Program-made: the position numbers and the translations under genes | Notes under the pieces: model-generated | Told to the model about the DNA's origin: nothing | What the model saw: only the letters and a program-made list of their open reading frames with translations | Databases searched by the model: none | Assembly (NCBI RefSeq): GCF_011046975.1 | Contig: NZ_CP049253.1 | Span: 1,984,001-2,048,000, forward strand | DNA from: Microbacterium amylolyticum | Lineage (GTDB): Bacteria; Actinomycetota; Actinomycetes; Actinomycetales; Microbacteriaceae | Direction: 5' to 3' | DNA length: 64,000 nucleotides | Part shown: positions 8,433 to 18,445 of the stretch, piece by piece | Layout: each line of letters opens with the position of its first letter | Position numbering within the stretch: position 1 is the first letter of the stretch

Positions 8433-8903
8433 ATGCCTCGTAAGGGTCCTGCTCCCAAGCGCCCCGTCGTTAACGACCCGGTTTACGGTGCTCCGATCGT
8501 CACGCAGCTCGTCAACAAGATCCTCGTTGACGGCAAGAAGTCGATCGCAGAGCGCATCGTGTACGGCGCCCTCGCTGGTGTCGACGCGAAGGCCGAGGGC
8601 GACGCTGTTGCCACGCTCAAGAAGGCTCTCGACAACGTGCGTCCCACGCTCGAGGTTCGTAGCCGTCGCGTCGGTGGTTCGACGTACCAGGTGCCGGTGG
8701 AGGTCAAGCCTCACCGTGCCAACACGCTCGCACTGCGCTGGCTCGTCAGCTACGCCAAGGGCCGCCGCGAGAAGACGATGACCGAGCGTCTCATGAACGA
8801 GATTCTCGACGCCTCGAATGGTCTCGGCGCCGCTGTGAAGCGTCGTGAGGACACTCACAAGATGGCCGAGTCGAACCGCGCGTTCGCTCACTACCGCTGG
8901 TAA
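8433..8903 (+). CDS. rpsG: 30S ribosomal protein S7
   Basis: A 156-residue S7 starting [19 protein letters not shown], typical for actinobacteria. It binds 16S rRNA and initiates assembly of the 30S head; in E. coli it also represses its own operon. It follows rpsL after 5 nt, and GAAGGG at the end of rpsL can serve as its ribosome-binding site. A strong hairpin lies in the following rpsG-fusA gap. Confidence 0.99.
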   Translation: MPRKGPAPKRPVVNDPVYGAPIVTQLVNKILVDGKKSIAERIVYGALAGVDAKAEGDAVATLKKALDNVRPTLEVRSRRVGGSTYQVPVEVKPHRANTLALRWLVSYAKGRREKTMTERLMNEILDASNGLGAAVKRREDTHKMAESNRAFAHYRW

Positions 8904-8918
8904 ACACCAGCGTGACCC

Positions 8919-8957
8919 GTCGGCTCCGGATCCTCTTCCGGAGGGTCCGGAGCCGAC
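8919..8957 (+). other. intercistronic hairpin between rpsG and fusA
   Basis: GTCGGCTCCGGA (8919-8930) and its perfect complement TCCGGAGCCGAC (8946-8957) enclose a 15 nt loop. There is no following T-run, so it is not a classic terminator; an attenuator, an RNA-processing site or an S7 regulatory target are all possible. Confidence 0.7.
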
Positions 8958-8996
8958 GTACCTGCTTCATGGCTCTTCTCACGTAAGGAAACGCAA

Positions 8997-11111
8997 GTGG
9001 CACAAGACGTGCTCACCGACCTCAAGAAGGTCCGCAACATCGGCATCATGGCGCACATCGACGCCGGTAAGACGACGACGACCGAGCGCATCCTGTTCTA
9101 CACGGGCGTCAACCACAAGATCGGCGAGACGCACGATGGTGCCTCGACGACCGACTGGATGGAGCAGGAGCAGGAGCGTGGAATCACCATCACGTCCGCT
9201 GCTGTGACGTGCTTCTGGAACAAGAACCAGATCAACATCATCGACACGCCCGGTCACGTCGACTTCACGGTCGAGGTCGAGCGTTCGCTGCGCGTTCTCG
9301 ACGGCGCTGTTGCCGTGTTCGACGGCAAGGAGGGCGTTGAGCCCCAGTCGGAGACCGTGTGGCGTCAGGCTGACAAGTACAACGTCCCGCGCATCTGCTT
9401 CGTCAACAAGATGGACAAGATGGGCGCCGACTTCTACTTCACGGTCGACACCATCATCAACCGCCTCAAGGCGAAGCCGCTCGTGATGCAGCTTCCCATC
9501 GGTGCCGAGGCCGACTTCGTCGGTGTCGTCGACCTGCTGTCGATGAAGGCCTTCGTGTGGCCCGGTGACTCGAAGGGTGACGTCACAATGGGCGCCGCCT
9601 ACGAGACGCAGGAGATCCCCGCGGACCTTCAGGACAAGGCCGTCGAGTACCGCGAGAAGCTCGTTGAGGCTGTTGCCGAGACCGACGAGGCGCTTCTCGA
9701 GAAGTTCTTCGGTGGCGAGGAGCTCACGCTTGACGAGATCAAGCAGGGCGTTCGCAAGCTGACGATCAGCGGCGAGGCGTACCCCGTCTTCTGTGGCTCG
9801 GCCTTCAAGAACCGCGGCGTTCAGCCGATGCTCGACGCTGTTATCGACTACCTGCCTTCGCCCCTCGACGTGCCCGCTATCGAGGCGCGCGACCCGAAGG
9901 ACGAGTCGATCATCATCGAGCGTCACGCGGATGCAGAAGAGCCCTTCACGGCTCTCGCGTTCAAGGTTGTCACGCACCCCTTCTTCGGTCGTCTGACCTA
10001 CATCCGCGTGTACTCCGGTCACCTGGAGTCCGGCGCGCAGATCGTCAACTCGACGAAGGGCAAGAAGGAGCGCATCGGGAAGATCTTCCAGATGTACGCC
10101 AACAAGGAAAACCCTGTTGACGCGGTCACCGCAGGTCACATCTACGCGGTTATCGGCCTCAAGGACACCACAACGGGTGACACGCTGAGCAACTCCGACC
10201 ACCAGGTCGTGCTCGAGTCGATGACATTCCCCGAGCCCGTTATCGAGGTTGCGATCGAGCCGAAGACGAAGGCCGACCAGGAGAAGCTGGGTCTCGCGAT
10301 CCAGAAGCTCGCTGAAGAGGACCCCACCTTCCGCGTCGAGAACAACGCCGAGACCGGTCAGACCACGGTCAAGGGCATGGGTGAGCTTCACCTCGACATC
10401 CTTGTCGACCGCATGAAGCGTGAGTTCAAGGTTGAGGCGAACGTCGGCAAGCCCCAGGTGGCTTACCGCGAGACGATCCGCCGCGCTGTTGAGCGTCACG
10501 ACTACACCCACAAGAAGCAGACCGGTGGATCGGGTCAGTTCGCGAAGATCCAGTTCAAGCTCGAGCCGCTTGCGGTCGAGGGCGACACGGTCTACGAGTT
10601 CGTCAACGCCGTGACCGGTGGCCGCGTTCCGCGCGAGTACATCCCCTCCGTCGACGCTGGTTTCAAGGACGCGATGAACGTCGGCGTGCTCGCCGGCTAC
10701 CCCATGGTGGGCGTCAAGGCGACCCTGACCGACGGTGCATCGCACGATGTCGACTCCTCGGAGATGGCGTTCAAGATCGCCGGCTCGATGGGCTTCAAGG
10801 AAGCCATCCAGAAGGCGCAGCCCGTTCTCCTCGAGCCGCTCATGGCGGTCGAGGTCCGTACTCCTGAGGAGTACATGGGCGACGTCATCGGCGACATCAA
10901 CTCGCGTCGTGGCCAGATGCAGTCCATGGAAGACGCGCAGGGCGTGAAGGTCATCAAGGCCCTCGTCCCGCTGTCGAGCATGTTCGGCTACATCGGCGAC
11001 CTGCGGTCGAAGACCTCGGGCCGTGCCGTGTACTCGATGGAGTTCCACTCCTACGACGAGGTCCCCAAGGTTGTTGCCGACGAGATCATCCAGAAGGGCA
11101 AGGGCGAGTAA
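8997..11111 (+). CDS. fusA: elongation factor G
   Basis: A 704-residue EF-G of normal length. The G domain shows [13 protein letters not shown] (P-loop), DTPGHVDF (G3) and NKMDKMG (G4), followed by domains II-V. It catalyses GTP-driven translocation of tRNA and mRNA on the ribosome. The GTG start at 8997 has AAGGAA 6 nt upstream. Codon use is strongly biased, as expected for a highly expressed gene, and this creates a very long spurious open frame on the opposite strand. It is the third gene of the str operon, separated from rpsG by 93 bp with a hairpin and from tuf by 170 bp. Confidence 0.99.
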   Translation: MAQDVLTDLKKVRNIGIMAHIDAGKTTTTERILFYTGVNHKIGETHDGASTTDWMEQEQERGITITSAAVTCFWNKNQINIIDTPGHVDFTVEVERSLRVLDGAVAVFDGKEGVEPQSETVWRQADKYNVPRICFVNKMDKMGADFYFTVDTIINRLKAKPLVMQLPIGAEADFVGVVDLLSMKAFVWPGDSKGDVTMGAAYETQEIPADLQDKAVEYREKLVEAVAETDEALLEKFFGGEELTLDEIKQGVRKLTISGEAYPVFCGSAFKNRGVQPMLDAVIDYLPSPLDVPAIEARDPKDESIIIERHADAEEPFTALAFKVVTHPFFGRLTYIRVYSGHLESGAQIVNSTKGKKERIGKIFQMYANKENPVDAVTAGHIYAVIGLKDTTTGDTLSNSDHQVVLESMTFPEPVIEVAIEPKTKADQEKLGLAIQKLAEEDPTFRVENNAETGQTTVKGMGELHLDILVDRMKREFKVEANVGKPQVAYRETIRRAVERHDYTHKKQTGGSGQFAKIQFKLEPLAVEGDTVYEFVNAVTGGRVPREYIPSVDAGFKDAMNVGVLAGYPMVGVKATLTDGASHDVDSSEMAFKIAGSMGFKEAIQKAQPVLLEPLMAVEVRTPEEYMGDVIGDINSRRGQMQSMEDAQGVKVIKALVPLSSMFGYIGDLRSKTSGRAVYSMEFHSYDEVPKVVADEIIQKGKGE

Positions 11112-11136
11112 CACTCACCCCGCTCTGACGGCTCTG

Positions 11137-11167
11137 GGAGGGGTCGGTCCCTATGTCCGGCCCCTCC
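11137..11167 (+). other. hairpin between fusA and tuf
   Basis: GGAGGGGTCGG (11137-11147) pairs with CCGGCCCCTCC (11157-11167) with a single G-U pair and a 9 nt loop. No T-run follows directly. It may be a partial terminator or a processing point that sets the fusA to tuf ratio. Confidence 0.55.
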
Positions 11168-11177
11168 ACGTACATAT

Positions 11178-11206
11178 AACTTCACACAGGCTATTTCTAT
11201 TAGACT
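11178..11206 (+). promoter_or_regulatory. possible tuf promoter
   Basis: An AT-rich island precedes tuf and holds TAGACT at 11201-11206, a plausible -10 box. The matching -35 is weak (AACTTC at 17 nt; TTCACA sits too close at 14 nt). An extra tuf promoter is common in bacteria, but the exact boxes are uncertain. Confidence 0.35.
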
Positions 11207-11281
11207 GAAGCAAATTTCGGAGAGAAACCGGTCGCAATCCAGCGCCCGGAAATTCTCCCTGACAGTCCTGAGGAGGACATA

Positions 11282-12475
<1,194 letters not shown>

Positions 12476-12496
12476 GACCTTTCGGTCTCACGCCGA

Positions 12497-12530
12497 GCGG
12501 GGCGGTTCCTTCGGGAACCGCCCCGCTTTT
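12497..12530 (+). terminator. intrinsic terminator of tuf / str operon
   Basis: A perfect 13 bp stem, GCGGGGCGGTTCC with its complement, closed by a TTCG tetraloop and followed by TTTT. This is a textbook rho-independent terminator. Confidence 0.93.
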
Positions 12531-12564
12531 GCGTGCGCTCAGGCTGTTCCGGGGGAGGGACGCC

Positions 12565-12570
12565 TATTCT
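12565..12570 (+). promoter_or_regulatory. -10 box TATTCT, leaderless layout
   Basis: TATTCT is followed by 7 nt and ATG 12578, without a Shine-Dalgarno site; fits a leaderless transcript for the VanZ-like gene. Confidence 0.5.
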
Positions 12571-12577
12571 TGCGCGC

Positions 12578-13237
12578 ATGACGATGAACGCGAATCACGG
12601 ACCCAAGCCGGCCCGCAGCCGCCTGCGCATCGGCATTGCGACAACGCTGTTCTTCGCCTACTTCTCTTTCGTGCTCTGGGTGGTGATGAGTCCGAACCTG
12701 GATTCGTCTTTCGGCGTCAACACGATCGCCACACGGGTTCTGCGCGTGCTGCACCGTCTGGGGGTTCCCGAGGGGTTCGGCTTCATGGAGCTGGAGTTCG
12801 TCGCAAACATCGGCATGTTTGTCCCGCTCGGTTTCCTGCTCGGCCTGGCCTTCGGGCGCGGATGGTGGCTGGCCCTGTTCCTGCTGCCGATGGTGTCGGT
12901 CGGAATCGAGTGGTACCAGGGCGAGTATCTTCCCGGCCGTGTTGCGGATGTTCGCGACATCGTCTCGAATTCCGTCGGCGCGTGGGTCGGCGCGATTAGC
13001 GCCGGCATTCTGCAGGCGATGGTGCACACCCGCGATCGCAAGGTGCTTCGCCGGGTGTTGTGGGAACAGCAGCGCCGGAACCAACAGGCGGCCCCTGCCG
13101 CGCCGGACCGTGAGCAGTACCGCGAAGCGATACCGCCCACAATGGTGCTTCCGCAGAACGCGCAGACGCCTCCCTACGGGAACCAGAGGGTTCCACAGGA
13201 CCCCCATGACGCGCCAACGCAGCGCCTGAACTTCTGA
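12578..13237 (+). CDS. VanZ-like family membrane protein
   Basis: A 219-residue protein with an N-terminal hydrophobic helix, a second segment (FVANIGMFVPLGFLLGLAF) and the characteristic VanZ-like stretch containing EWYQGEYLPGRVADVRDIVSNSVGA, here abbreviated by its key residues E-x-x-Q and D-x-x-x-N. The C-terminal 70 residues are hydrophilic and Gln/Pro-rich. VanZ-like proteins are membrane proteins of poorly defined function, some linked to glycopeptide tolerance. ATG 12578 follows a TATTCT box by 7 nt. It shares a bidirectional terminator with the convergent DUF4012 gene and may belong to the polysaccharide island. Confidence 0.85.
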   Translation: MTMNANHGPKPARSRLRIGIATTLFFAYFSFVLWVVMSPNLDSSFGVNTIATRVLRVLHRLGVPEGFGFMELEFVANIGMFVPLGFLLGLAFGRGWWLALFLLPMVSVGIEWYQGEYLPGRVADVRDIVSNSVGAWVGAISAGILQAMVHTRDRKVLRRVLWEQQRRNQQAAPAAPDREQYREAIPPTMVLPQNAQTPPYGNQRVPQDPHDAPTQRLNF

Positions 13238-13239
13238 CA

Positions 13240-13282
13240 ATAACGGTGGCCGCTTCCCCACAGGGAACGCGGCCACCGTTAT
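13240..13282. terminator. bidirectional terminator between VanZ-like and DUF4012 genes
   Basis: ATAACGGTGGCCGC and its perfect 14 bp complement enclose a loop that can itself pair (TTCCC with GGGAA). The stem begins and ends with A/T-rich bases on both sides, so it can serve both convergent genes. Confidence 0.85.
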
Positions 13283-13298
13283 GTGCGGGAGGGGAGGG

Positions 13299-15239
13299 TC
13301 ACTCCTCCTGGGCGCAGCCGTTCACGAGGCCGGTGGTCGGCTGCACCATCGGCGTCGATTGCAGGGCCGCCGGACCGAAGTCACCCTCACCGGAGAAGGT
13401 CGCCGTGACCTTCGCGATTTCGCCGGGCTGCAGATACGTTTCGAAGTACGCCACGGGGCGGTCGAGGTCGACGACGTCATCGCGCACAAGCCTGACCTCG
13501 CGTCCATCCATCTGTACGCTCTCGAGCGTTGTTCCGGGAACGCCGTAGACGTACACGGCCGTTCGGAACTGACTGGAGCCCCACGTCGCACTCTTGACAT
13601 AGTCGGGCAGTACATCCGCCGCCCCTTGGGCGATGTCGAGGTGCAGTGTCGTGTCGACCACGAACTCGCTGCCGGAGGCCGAGCAGGTCTGGTTCACATC
13701 GATATTGGACTTCATGTAGTAGTCGATCTTCGACGCCGACTCGTCGCGGAAGAACACACCGACGGTGCTCTCCACCTCGTTCGACGTCGGAAGGACTCCC
13801 GACACTTTCTCGCCGTCGATGTGCTGCTGCACTTCGTCGTGGAAGCTGTGGAAGTAGATCGATCCGTTGTCGATGCCGCGCGTGACGGACGAGAGCATCG
13901 CCTGCAGATTGAAATCGGCGGAGGCGATCTTGTCGAACACCTCGGTGGCGACGCTGGCGAAGAAGCCGTCGACGATTTCGGGCTCGAGGTACGCGTTCCA
14001 GCGGTGGTACACATCGCTGAGAAGCAGGTCAACGGCGTTGTCGCTGGTCATCACATCACCCGTCGCCAGGTGGATCGGACCTGTTGCATCCAGAATGAAG
14101 CCGAGGGCGATCGGATCGATCGAGATGACACCGTCGATATCGCGCGAGCTGGCAGCGTTGTCGAGTGTCGGAGCAACATCGCGATCCCAGAACTCGGTCA
14201 CCATTTCGGCCATGGCCGGGAAATGGGGACGAGCCGACGACATGTTCACATAGCTGCCGTAGAAGTCGCCGTACAGTGCCTCCGCACTCTCCGGCACATC
14301 GACATTCTCGAGGGGCGTGCCCTCGAGATAATCACCCGAACTGCCCTGTGCCGCGATCTCGAACGCACCGCCGTCCACCGTTACGAGGGTCTGTGACGCG
14401 GCGGATCCGCCGAGACCAACGGACTCCGCGTTGTTCATGAAGACGAGCAAATAGGTGCGCGGTTCGTCCGCACCGAGCAGATCGGGCACAACGCCGATTG
14501 CGGGGGCCGCCATCTGCATGACCTGGTTCACCATGTCGACGCCCGGGCGCACGGGGCCGACGAGAGCGTTTGACTCTGCAACGCGTTCGATCTTCGCTGC
14601 CAGATCAACGATCCGCGGCTCGACCTCATCGACGATCGGAAGCACGCGGGTGAGAACCGGCGCGTCGCTTCCGCTCTCCATCTCGTTTAGGGCGGGAAGG
14701 GCCAGATCGTTGACGGCCACATCGATCGACTGCGCCGCGAGGCGTACGCCGCGCAGGTTGTCACCGGCCCACGGCACGAGCTCAGCAGCGCGCCAGATGG
14801 GATCCCACGAGACCGTTGCCGCGGAGCCGGCGTGCTCGCCGATCAGCGGCAACGCGGCGCGCATGCTGTCGGTGTCTTCCTGCACGTGCGCAACGAGGCG
14901 CTGCGCCTGCTCCAGCGAACTCTTGACCATGAGCGCGCGCACGCCCAACCACACCAGGCAGAAGACGAGGAAGATGATGCCGACGATCAGCCACGGCTTC
15001 CATGCCTTGCTGCGGCTTTCCTTCTCGTCCGGATCGGATGGCGCAGGCGGCTCGGCTCCTGATGACTCGGGCGGGACGACAGGAAGCTGCGCTGTTGCGG
15101 CGGAATCGTCCGGAACTGGCGGCGCCGAAGGTGGCACGATCGGGGCCGCGCCGGCGGGCGTGGCCGCGGATTCGCGCTCACGAAGCTCACGAATCTCTCG
15201 GCGGGAGTGTCCCGCGTAGGGGTCTGTGGAACCTGACAT
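13299..15239 (-). CDS. DUF4012 domain-containing membrane-anchored protein
   Basis: A 646-residue protein. Residues 1-80 are charged and Pro-rich, then one membrane helix (WLIVGIIFLVFCLVWLGVRA, about 85-105), then a large extracellular domain that I recognise as DUF4012. YLLVFMNNAESVGLGG is a typical signature of that family. DUF4012 proteins occur in actinobacterial exopolysaccharide loci and their function is not established. ATG 15239 overlaps the stop of the upstream glycosidase by one base (TGATG), so the two are co-translated. A GTG one codon earlier (15242) is an alternative start. It ends at the bidirectional terminator. Confidence 0.85.
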   Translation of the reverse strand: MSGSTDPYAGHSRREIRELRERESAATPAGAAPIVPPSAPPVPDDSAATAQLPVVPPESSGAEPPAPSDPDEKESRSKAWKPWLIVGIIFLVFCLVWLGVRALMVKSSLEQAQRLVAHVQEDTDSMRAALPLIGEHAGSAATVSWDPIWRAAELVPWAGDNLRGVRLAAQSIDVAVNDLALPALNEMESGSDAPVLTRVLPIVDEVEPRIVDLAAKIERVAESNALVGPVRPGVDMVNQVMQMAAPAIGVVPDLLGADEPRTYLLVFMNNAESVGLGGSAASQTLVTVDGGAFEIAAQGSSGDYLEGTPLENVDVPESAEALYGDFYGSYVNMSSARPHFPAMAEMVTEFWDRDVAPTLDNAASSRDIDGVISIDPIALGFILDATGPIHLATGDVMTSDNAVDLLLSDVYHRWNAYLEPEIVDGFFASVATEVFDKIASADFNLQAMLSSVTRGIDNGSIYFHSFHDEVQQHIDGEKVSGVLPTSNEVESTVGVFFRDESASKIDYYMKSNIDVNQTCSASGSEFVVDTTLHLDIAQGAADVLPDYVKSATWGSSQFRTAVYVYGVPGTTLESVQMDGREVRLVRDDVVDLDRPVAYFETYLQPGEIAKVTATFSGEGDFGPAALQSTPMVQPTTGLVNGCAQEE

Positions 15240-17356
15240 CACTCGCTGTCCTCGCCGACGGGGGAGACGAACAGGGGGGTGGCTGAGACGGTGAGGGTCA
15301 CAGAGCCGTCATCGGGGGTGAGCTCGTCGGTGTGCCCCCAGGCGCTCGTCACGATCACGGGGGTGTCCGTTTCGATCGTCGCCTCGCGGTCGCCGTCGAG
15401 AGACCAGACCACATGCACGGGATCATCGCCTCCGAAGCGGTAGGCGAAAACATCGTCGCCGACATCAGCGCGCTCGGGCTCTTCGCGGCCGTCCAGCGCG
15501 GCGATCAGCAACGCCTGCGCATAGGCGGCGGGCTTCGGCGGAAGGGCGACGATTCCGGAGCGGCGCTGTTCGAACATACCGAAGTTGCCCTCGTGCTGGT
15601 TCGGGTCGGGGCTGTCGTTGACGAGGTCGTACCAGAAGAACTTCTCCACACCCGAGCCGAGCGCGGTGATCTGTGCGCGAATGAGGCGCTCCGCCTGCAC
15701 ATCGTACGAGACCTGCTGCCCCAGCTCGGCGCCCGTTGTCCACCCGAACTCGGTGATCCAGATCGGGATGCGCGATCCGGCCCGCTCATCCATCGTGGTG
15801 TTCGCATCGCGGATTACGCCCGCGAGGTTCTCAGGACGCTGGTAGATCCACGGGTCGTAGGGGTGGAAGCTCATGGCGTCCGAGTGATTGATCGCTCCGG
15901 TGTCCCAGAGCCCGGCGAACCAGTCGGCCTGGACGAGGGCGGTGGCGCCCACAACGATCGGGATGTCGGCGTGCGCGCCGTCGACATGACGTTCGACCGC
16001 CTCGATCATCGGCAGGTAGCAGTGCGGTTCGGTTCCGCAGCCGCTGTCCGTGAAGCGCTCGCCGGGATGCTTGAACTCGTTGAACACCTGCAGCGCGTCA
16101 ACATCGAAGCGTTCCGCGATGGCATTCGCATAGCGTCCGTAGGCATCGAGCGCTTCGGGAGACGTGGGCGTTCGCCCGCCGTCGTAGAGCGGGTTTCCGT
16201 AGTTGACGATGCCGAGAAGGCCGACGCCGTTGGCGGAGAACTTGTCGAACTCCGTCTCATAGTGCTCGGAGAACGCGTACTGCCCGGGGGTGGTCTCGTT
16301 CTGGTCCCACAGCACGTCGTTGCGGGCGCTACCGAAGCCGAGTGCCCGCAGTGTGCTCGCAGAGTCCCGGTACCAGGTCTGGTCTACGTGGGTGGCGGCG
16401 CCCAGGCGAGCGTCTTGCTCAATGTGGGCGCCGTCGAACGCGACGATGCCCAGAGGAGCCTGAATCGAGGACCCGGAGGAATCGGTGACCTGCGCCGAGT
16501 AGAAGCCCTGCTGGACATCATCGAGGGGGATGCGTCCCATGCCGCCGTCGACATCGATCGTGCCGTCGGCGACAACCTCGCCCGAGCGCGAGAGGTTCCA
16601 TGACGCCTCTCCGTCGGGAAGGGAAACGGCCAGGCCCGCTGTCTGCTCGCGCAGGATGAGCACATCGTTGCGGATGCCCCATTCGGCATCCACCTGCTCA
16701 AACGAGCCGTTGACAACGACGTTTTCGCCATCCGGCCCCGTCAACGAGACGTGGTCGATGCCGAGCGCCTCCACGGGGGCCTCGACGAGAATCTGCACCG
16801 AGACCTCGGTCACGCCATCGGGGATCGTGATGTCCGCCTCGAGTTCGGTCCAGTCGGCGTTGATCTCGGGAATCTCAATGCGCGCGTCGCCGACGAGGAT
16901 CGCCGCCGCGACCTCTTCCGGCTCGCGGGCGCTGTGACGCACCTGTGCCGTGAAGGCATAGTCATCGCCCGCCGTGACCTGCGCCGTTGTCTGCAGAGCG
17001 ACGATGGGCTCGGAAACGACGGGGGCGTCGATGTACGCCGCCATCTGTCCGTGTGCAGCGGCGCCGATCTGCGGCATCACGCTGGCGATACGGGTGGGGT
17101 CTGCGCCGCTCCATGCTTCGATCGCTCCGTGGAACGGCGTTGAGGCCGGCAAATCCGCTGAGGGAACCGGCTCGGGCGTCGGCGTGGGAGTGGGCGTGGG
17201 CGTGGGGGTGGGAGAGGGTGTCGCGGTGGGCGTTGGCTCCGGCTCGGGAGCATCTTGCATCAGAAGAGCGGTTGCCGTGATGCCTCCCCCGATCAGCACG
17301 ACGGCAGCGGCAGAGGCAGCGATGACGATGTTGCGCGTGCGCGGAGCGAGAGGCAT
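15239..17356 (-). CDS. secreted or anchored clan GH-A glycoside hydrolase
   Basis: About 705 residues. An N-terminal membrane helix (residues about 9-32) is followed by a Pro-Thr repeat linker, then a beta-rich region and a TIM-barrel catalytic domain. The barrel shows the clan GH-A pair: VFNEFK with the likely acid/base Glu after Asn, and PIWITEFGW with the likely nucleophile Glu. This suggests a retaining beta-glycosidase near GH5 or GH39; PslG-type biofilm-matrix hydrolases are an analogy, not a proven match. ATG 17356 was chosen because GGAAGG lies upstream and the sequence then starts with a basic residue stretch and signal-like helix. It is coupled to the DUF4012 gene. Confidence 0.8.
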   Translation of the reverse strand: MPLAPRTRNIVIAASAAAVVLIGGGITATALLMQDAPEPEPTPTATPSPTPTPTPTPTPTPEPVPSADLPASTPFHGAIEAWSGADPTRIASVMPQIGAAAHGQMAAYIDAPVVSEPIVALQTTAQVTAGDDYAFTAQVRHSAREPEEVAAAILVGDARIEIPEINADWTELEADITIPDGVTEVSVQILVEAPVEALGIDHVSLTGPDGENVVVNGSFEQVDAEWGIRNDVLILREQTAGLAVSLPDGEASWNLSRSGEVVADGTIDVDGGMGRIPLDDVQQGFYSAQVTDSSGSSIQAPLGIVAFDGAHIEQDARLGAATHVDQTWYRDSASTLRALGFGSARNDVLWDQNETTPGQYAFSEHYETEFDKFSANGVGLLGIVNYGNPLYDGGRTPTSPEALDAYGRYANAIAERFDVDALQVFNEFKHPGERFTDSGCGTEPHCYLPMIEAVERHVDGAHADIPIVVGATALVQADWFAGLWDTGAINHSDAMSFHPYDPWIYQRPENLAGVIRDANTTMDERAGSRIPIWITEFGWTTGAELGQQVSYDVQAERLIRAQITALGSGVEKFFWYDLVNDSPDPNQHEGNFGMFEQRRSGIVALPPKPAAYAQALLIAALDGREEPERADVGDDVFAYRFGGDDPVHVVWSLDGDREATIETDTPVIVTSAWGHTDELTPDDGSVTLTVSATPLFVSPVGEDSE
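17172..17240 (-). repeat. Pro-Thr repeat in the glycosidase linker
   Basis: Short GTGGGC/GTGGGA/GTGGGG-type hexamers in tandem on the plus strand encode TPTPTPTPTPTPEP in the minus-strand gene. Such repeats change length by slippage, so the linker length may vary between strains. Confidence 0.7.
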
Positions 17357-17472
17357 TGTCCACGTTTCCTTCCCGATAGAACGCTGACATCTTCCCATGG
17401 CCAGCAATGAGGACCCGGCAAGGAAGCCGGGACGCGCGGGATCAGCCCGGGGGAACGCCGCCCCGCGCGCAA

Positions 17473-17478
17473 TAGGAT
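17473..17478 (+). promoter_or_regulatory. -10 box TAGGAT, leaderless layout
   Basis: TAGGAT lies 7 nt before ATG 17486, fitting a leaderless start of the glycosyltransferase operon. AGGA also could act as a Shine-Dalgarno sequence at 8 nt, so both readings are possible. Confidence 0.4.
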
Positions 17479-17485
17479 GAACCGC

Positions 17486-18445
17486 ATGCCTCTTCCTCCG
17501 CCGCGTGTCGACGCGATCGTGCCCGTGTACGGCGGGTGGGAGCACGTCGAACCGTGTGTGCGGGCGCTGGTGGCGCAGACGGTTCCGGTGCGGGTGATCA
17601 TTGTCGACGATTGCGGGCCGGACGACACGGCCGACCGCATTGCGACGGCGTTCCCCGACCTCACCCTCATCCGTAACGAGGTCAACCGTGGCTTCGCCGC
17701 CACCTGCAACCGGGGGATTGCCGCGGGCAGTGCCGAGGTGGTTGTTCTCGTCAACAGTGACGTTGTCGCGGAGTCCACGCTGATGGACGACATTCTGCGC
17801 GCGTTCGACGCCGCTCCGGACGCTGTCGCGAGCGTCTGCCCTCTTCTTCTCGGAACAGACGGTCAGATCGACTCGCACGGCATCACCGCCGATGCGACGC
17901 TCGCCGGATTCGTGCGGTTCCACGGCGCCGACCGCAACGCGGCAGATACGGTATCGCCTCCCGTGCTGGGGCCGTACGGAGCGGTCGCCGCGTACCGCCG
18001 TCGCGCCCTGACCGAGGTGGGGCTACTCGACGAGGGCATCTTCATGTACGGCGAGGAACTCGACCTCGCGCTGCGGCTGCGTGCGGGCGGATACGACACG
18101 TGTGCCATGGAGCGTCCGGGCGGTGTGCACATCGGCGGTGCGTCAGCGGGCGAGGGAACACCCCGTCAGATCCGGCTGGCCGGCTTCGGACGCGGCTATC
18201 TCCTGCGCGCATGGGGCGTGCTCCGCACCCGCTACGCTGCGCGGGTGTTGGCGACGGAGGCGATCGTGTGTCTGCGGCGCCTCGTTCTGCAGCGTGACGC
18301 TTCCGCGCTCATCGGCCGGGTGCAGGGGTGGCGAGCGGCGAGGGGCGTGGTTCGTCCCCAGATCCCCGCAGCAGGAATCGACCACACGATTGGTCTGTTC
18401 ACGTCGCTGAAGATGCGAGCCGCCGGATACTGGCAGCGGCGCTGA
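17486..18445 (+). CDS. glycosyltransferase family 2
   Basis: About 319 residues with a GT-A fold: DAIVPVYGGWEHVEPCVRAL at the start, VDDCGPDDT for nucleotide-sugar binding, VVVLVNSDVV (the DxD-like region, here NSD), and later YGEELDLALRLRAGG, a GEE/D acceptor-site motif of rhamnosyl- or galactofuranosyltransferase-like GT2 enzymes. It probably adds one sugar to a lipid-linked oligosaccharide in the cytoplasm. ATG 17486 fits the promoter spacing better than ATG 17477. Its stop overlaps the start of the flippase gene (TGATG). Confidence 0.88.
   Translation: MPLPPPRVDAIVPVYGGWEHVEPCVRALVAQTVPVRVIIVDDCGPDDTADRIATAFPDLTLIRNEVNRGFAATCNRGIAAGSAEVVVLVNSDVVAESTLMDDILRAFDAAPDAVASVCPLLLGTDGQIDSHGITADATLAGFVRFHGADRNAADTVSPPVLGPYGAVAAYRRRALTEVGLLDEGIFMYGEELDLALRLRAGGYDTCAMERPGGVHIGGASAGEGTPRQIRLAGFGRGYLLRAWGVLRTRYAARVLATEAIVCLRRLVLQRDASALIGRVQGWRAARGVVRPQIPAAGIDHTIGLFTSLKMRAAGYWQRR

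Noticed and set aside
8979..11114. 711-codon open frame opposite fusA
   Set aside because: It mirrors fusA exactly; strong codon bias in GC-rich genes leaves the antisense frame free of stops. The product is Leu/Val/Asp/Arg-rich and resembles nothing.
17172..17240. possible CRISPR-like repeat
   Set aside because: The repeats are 6 bp tandem units inside a coding linker, without spacers. No CRISPR array or cas gene is visible in the window.
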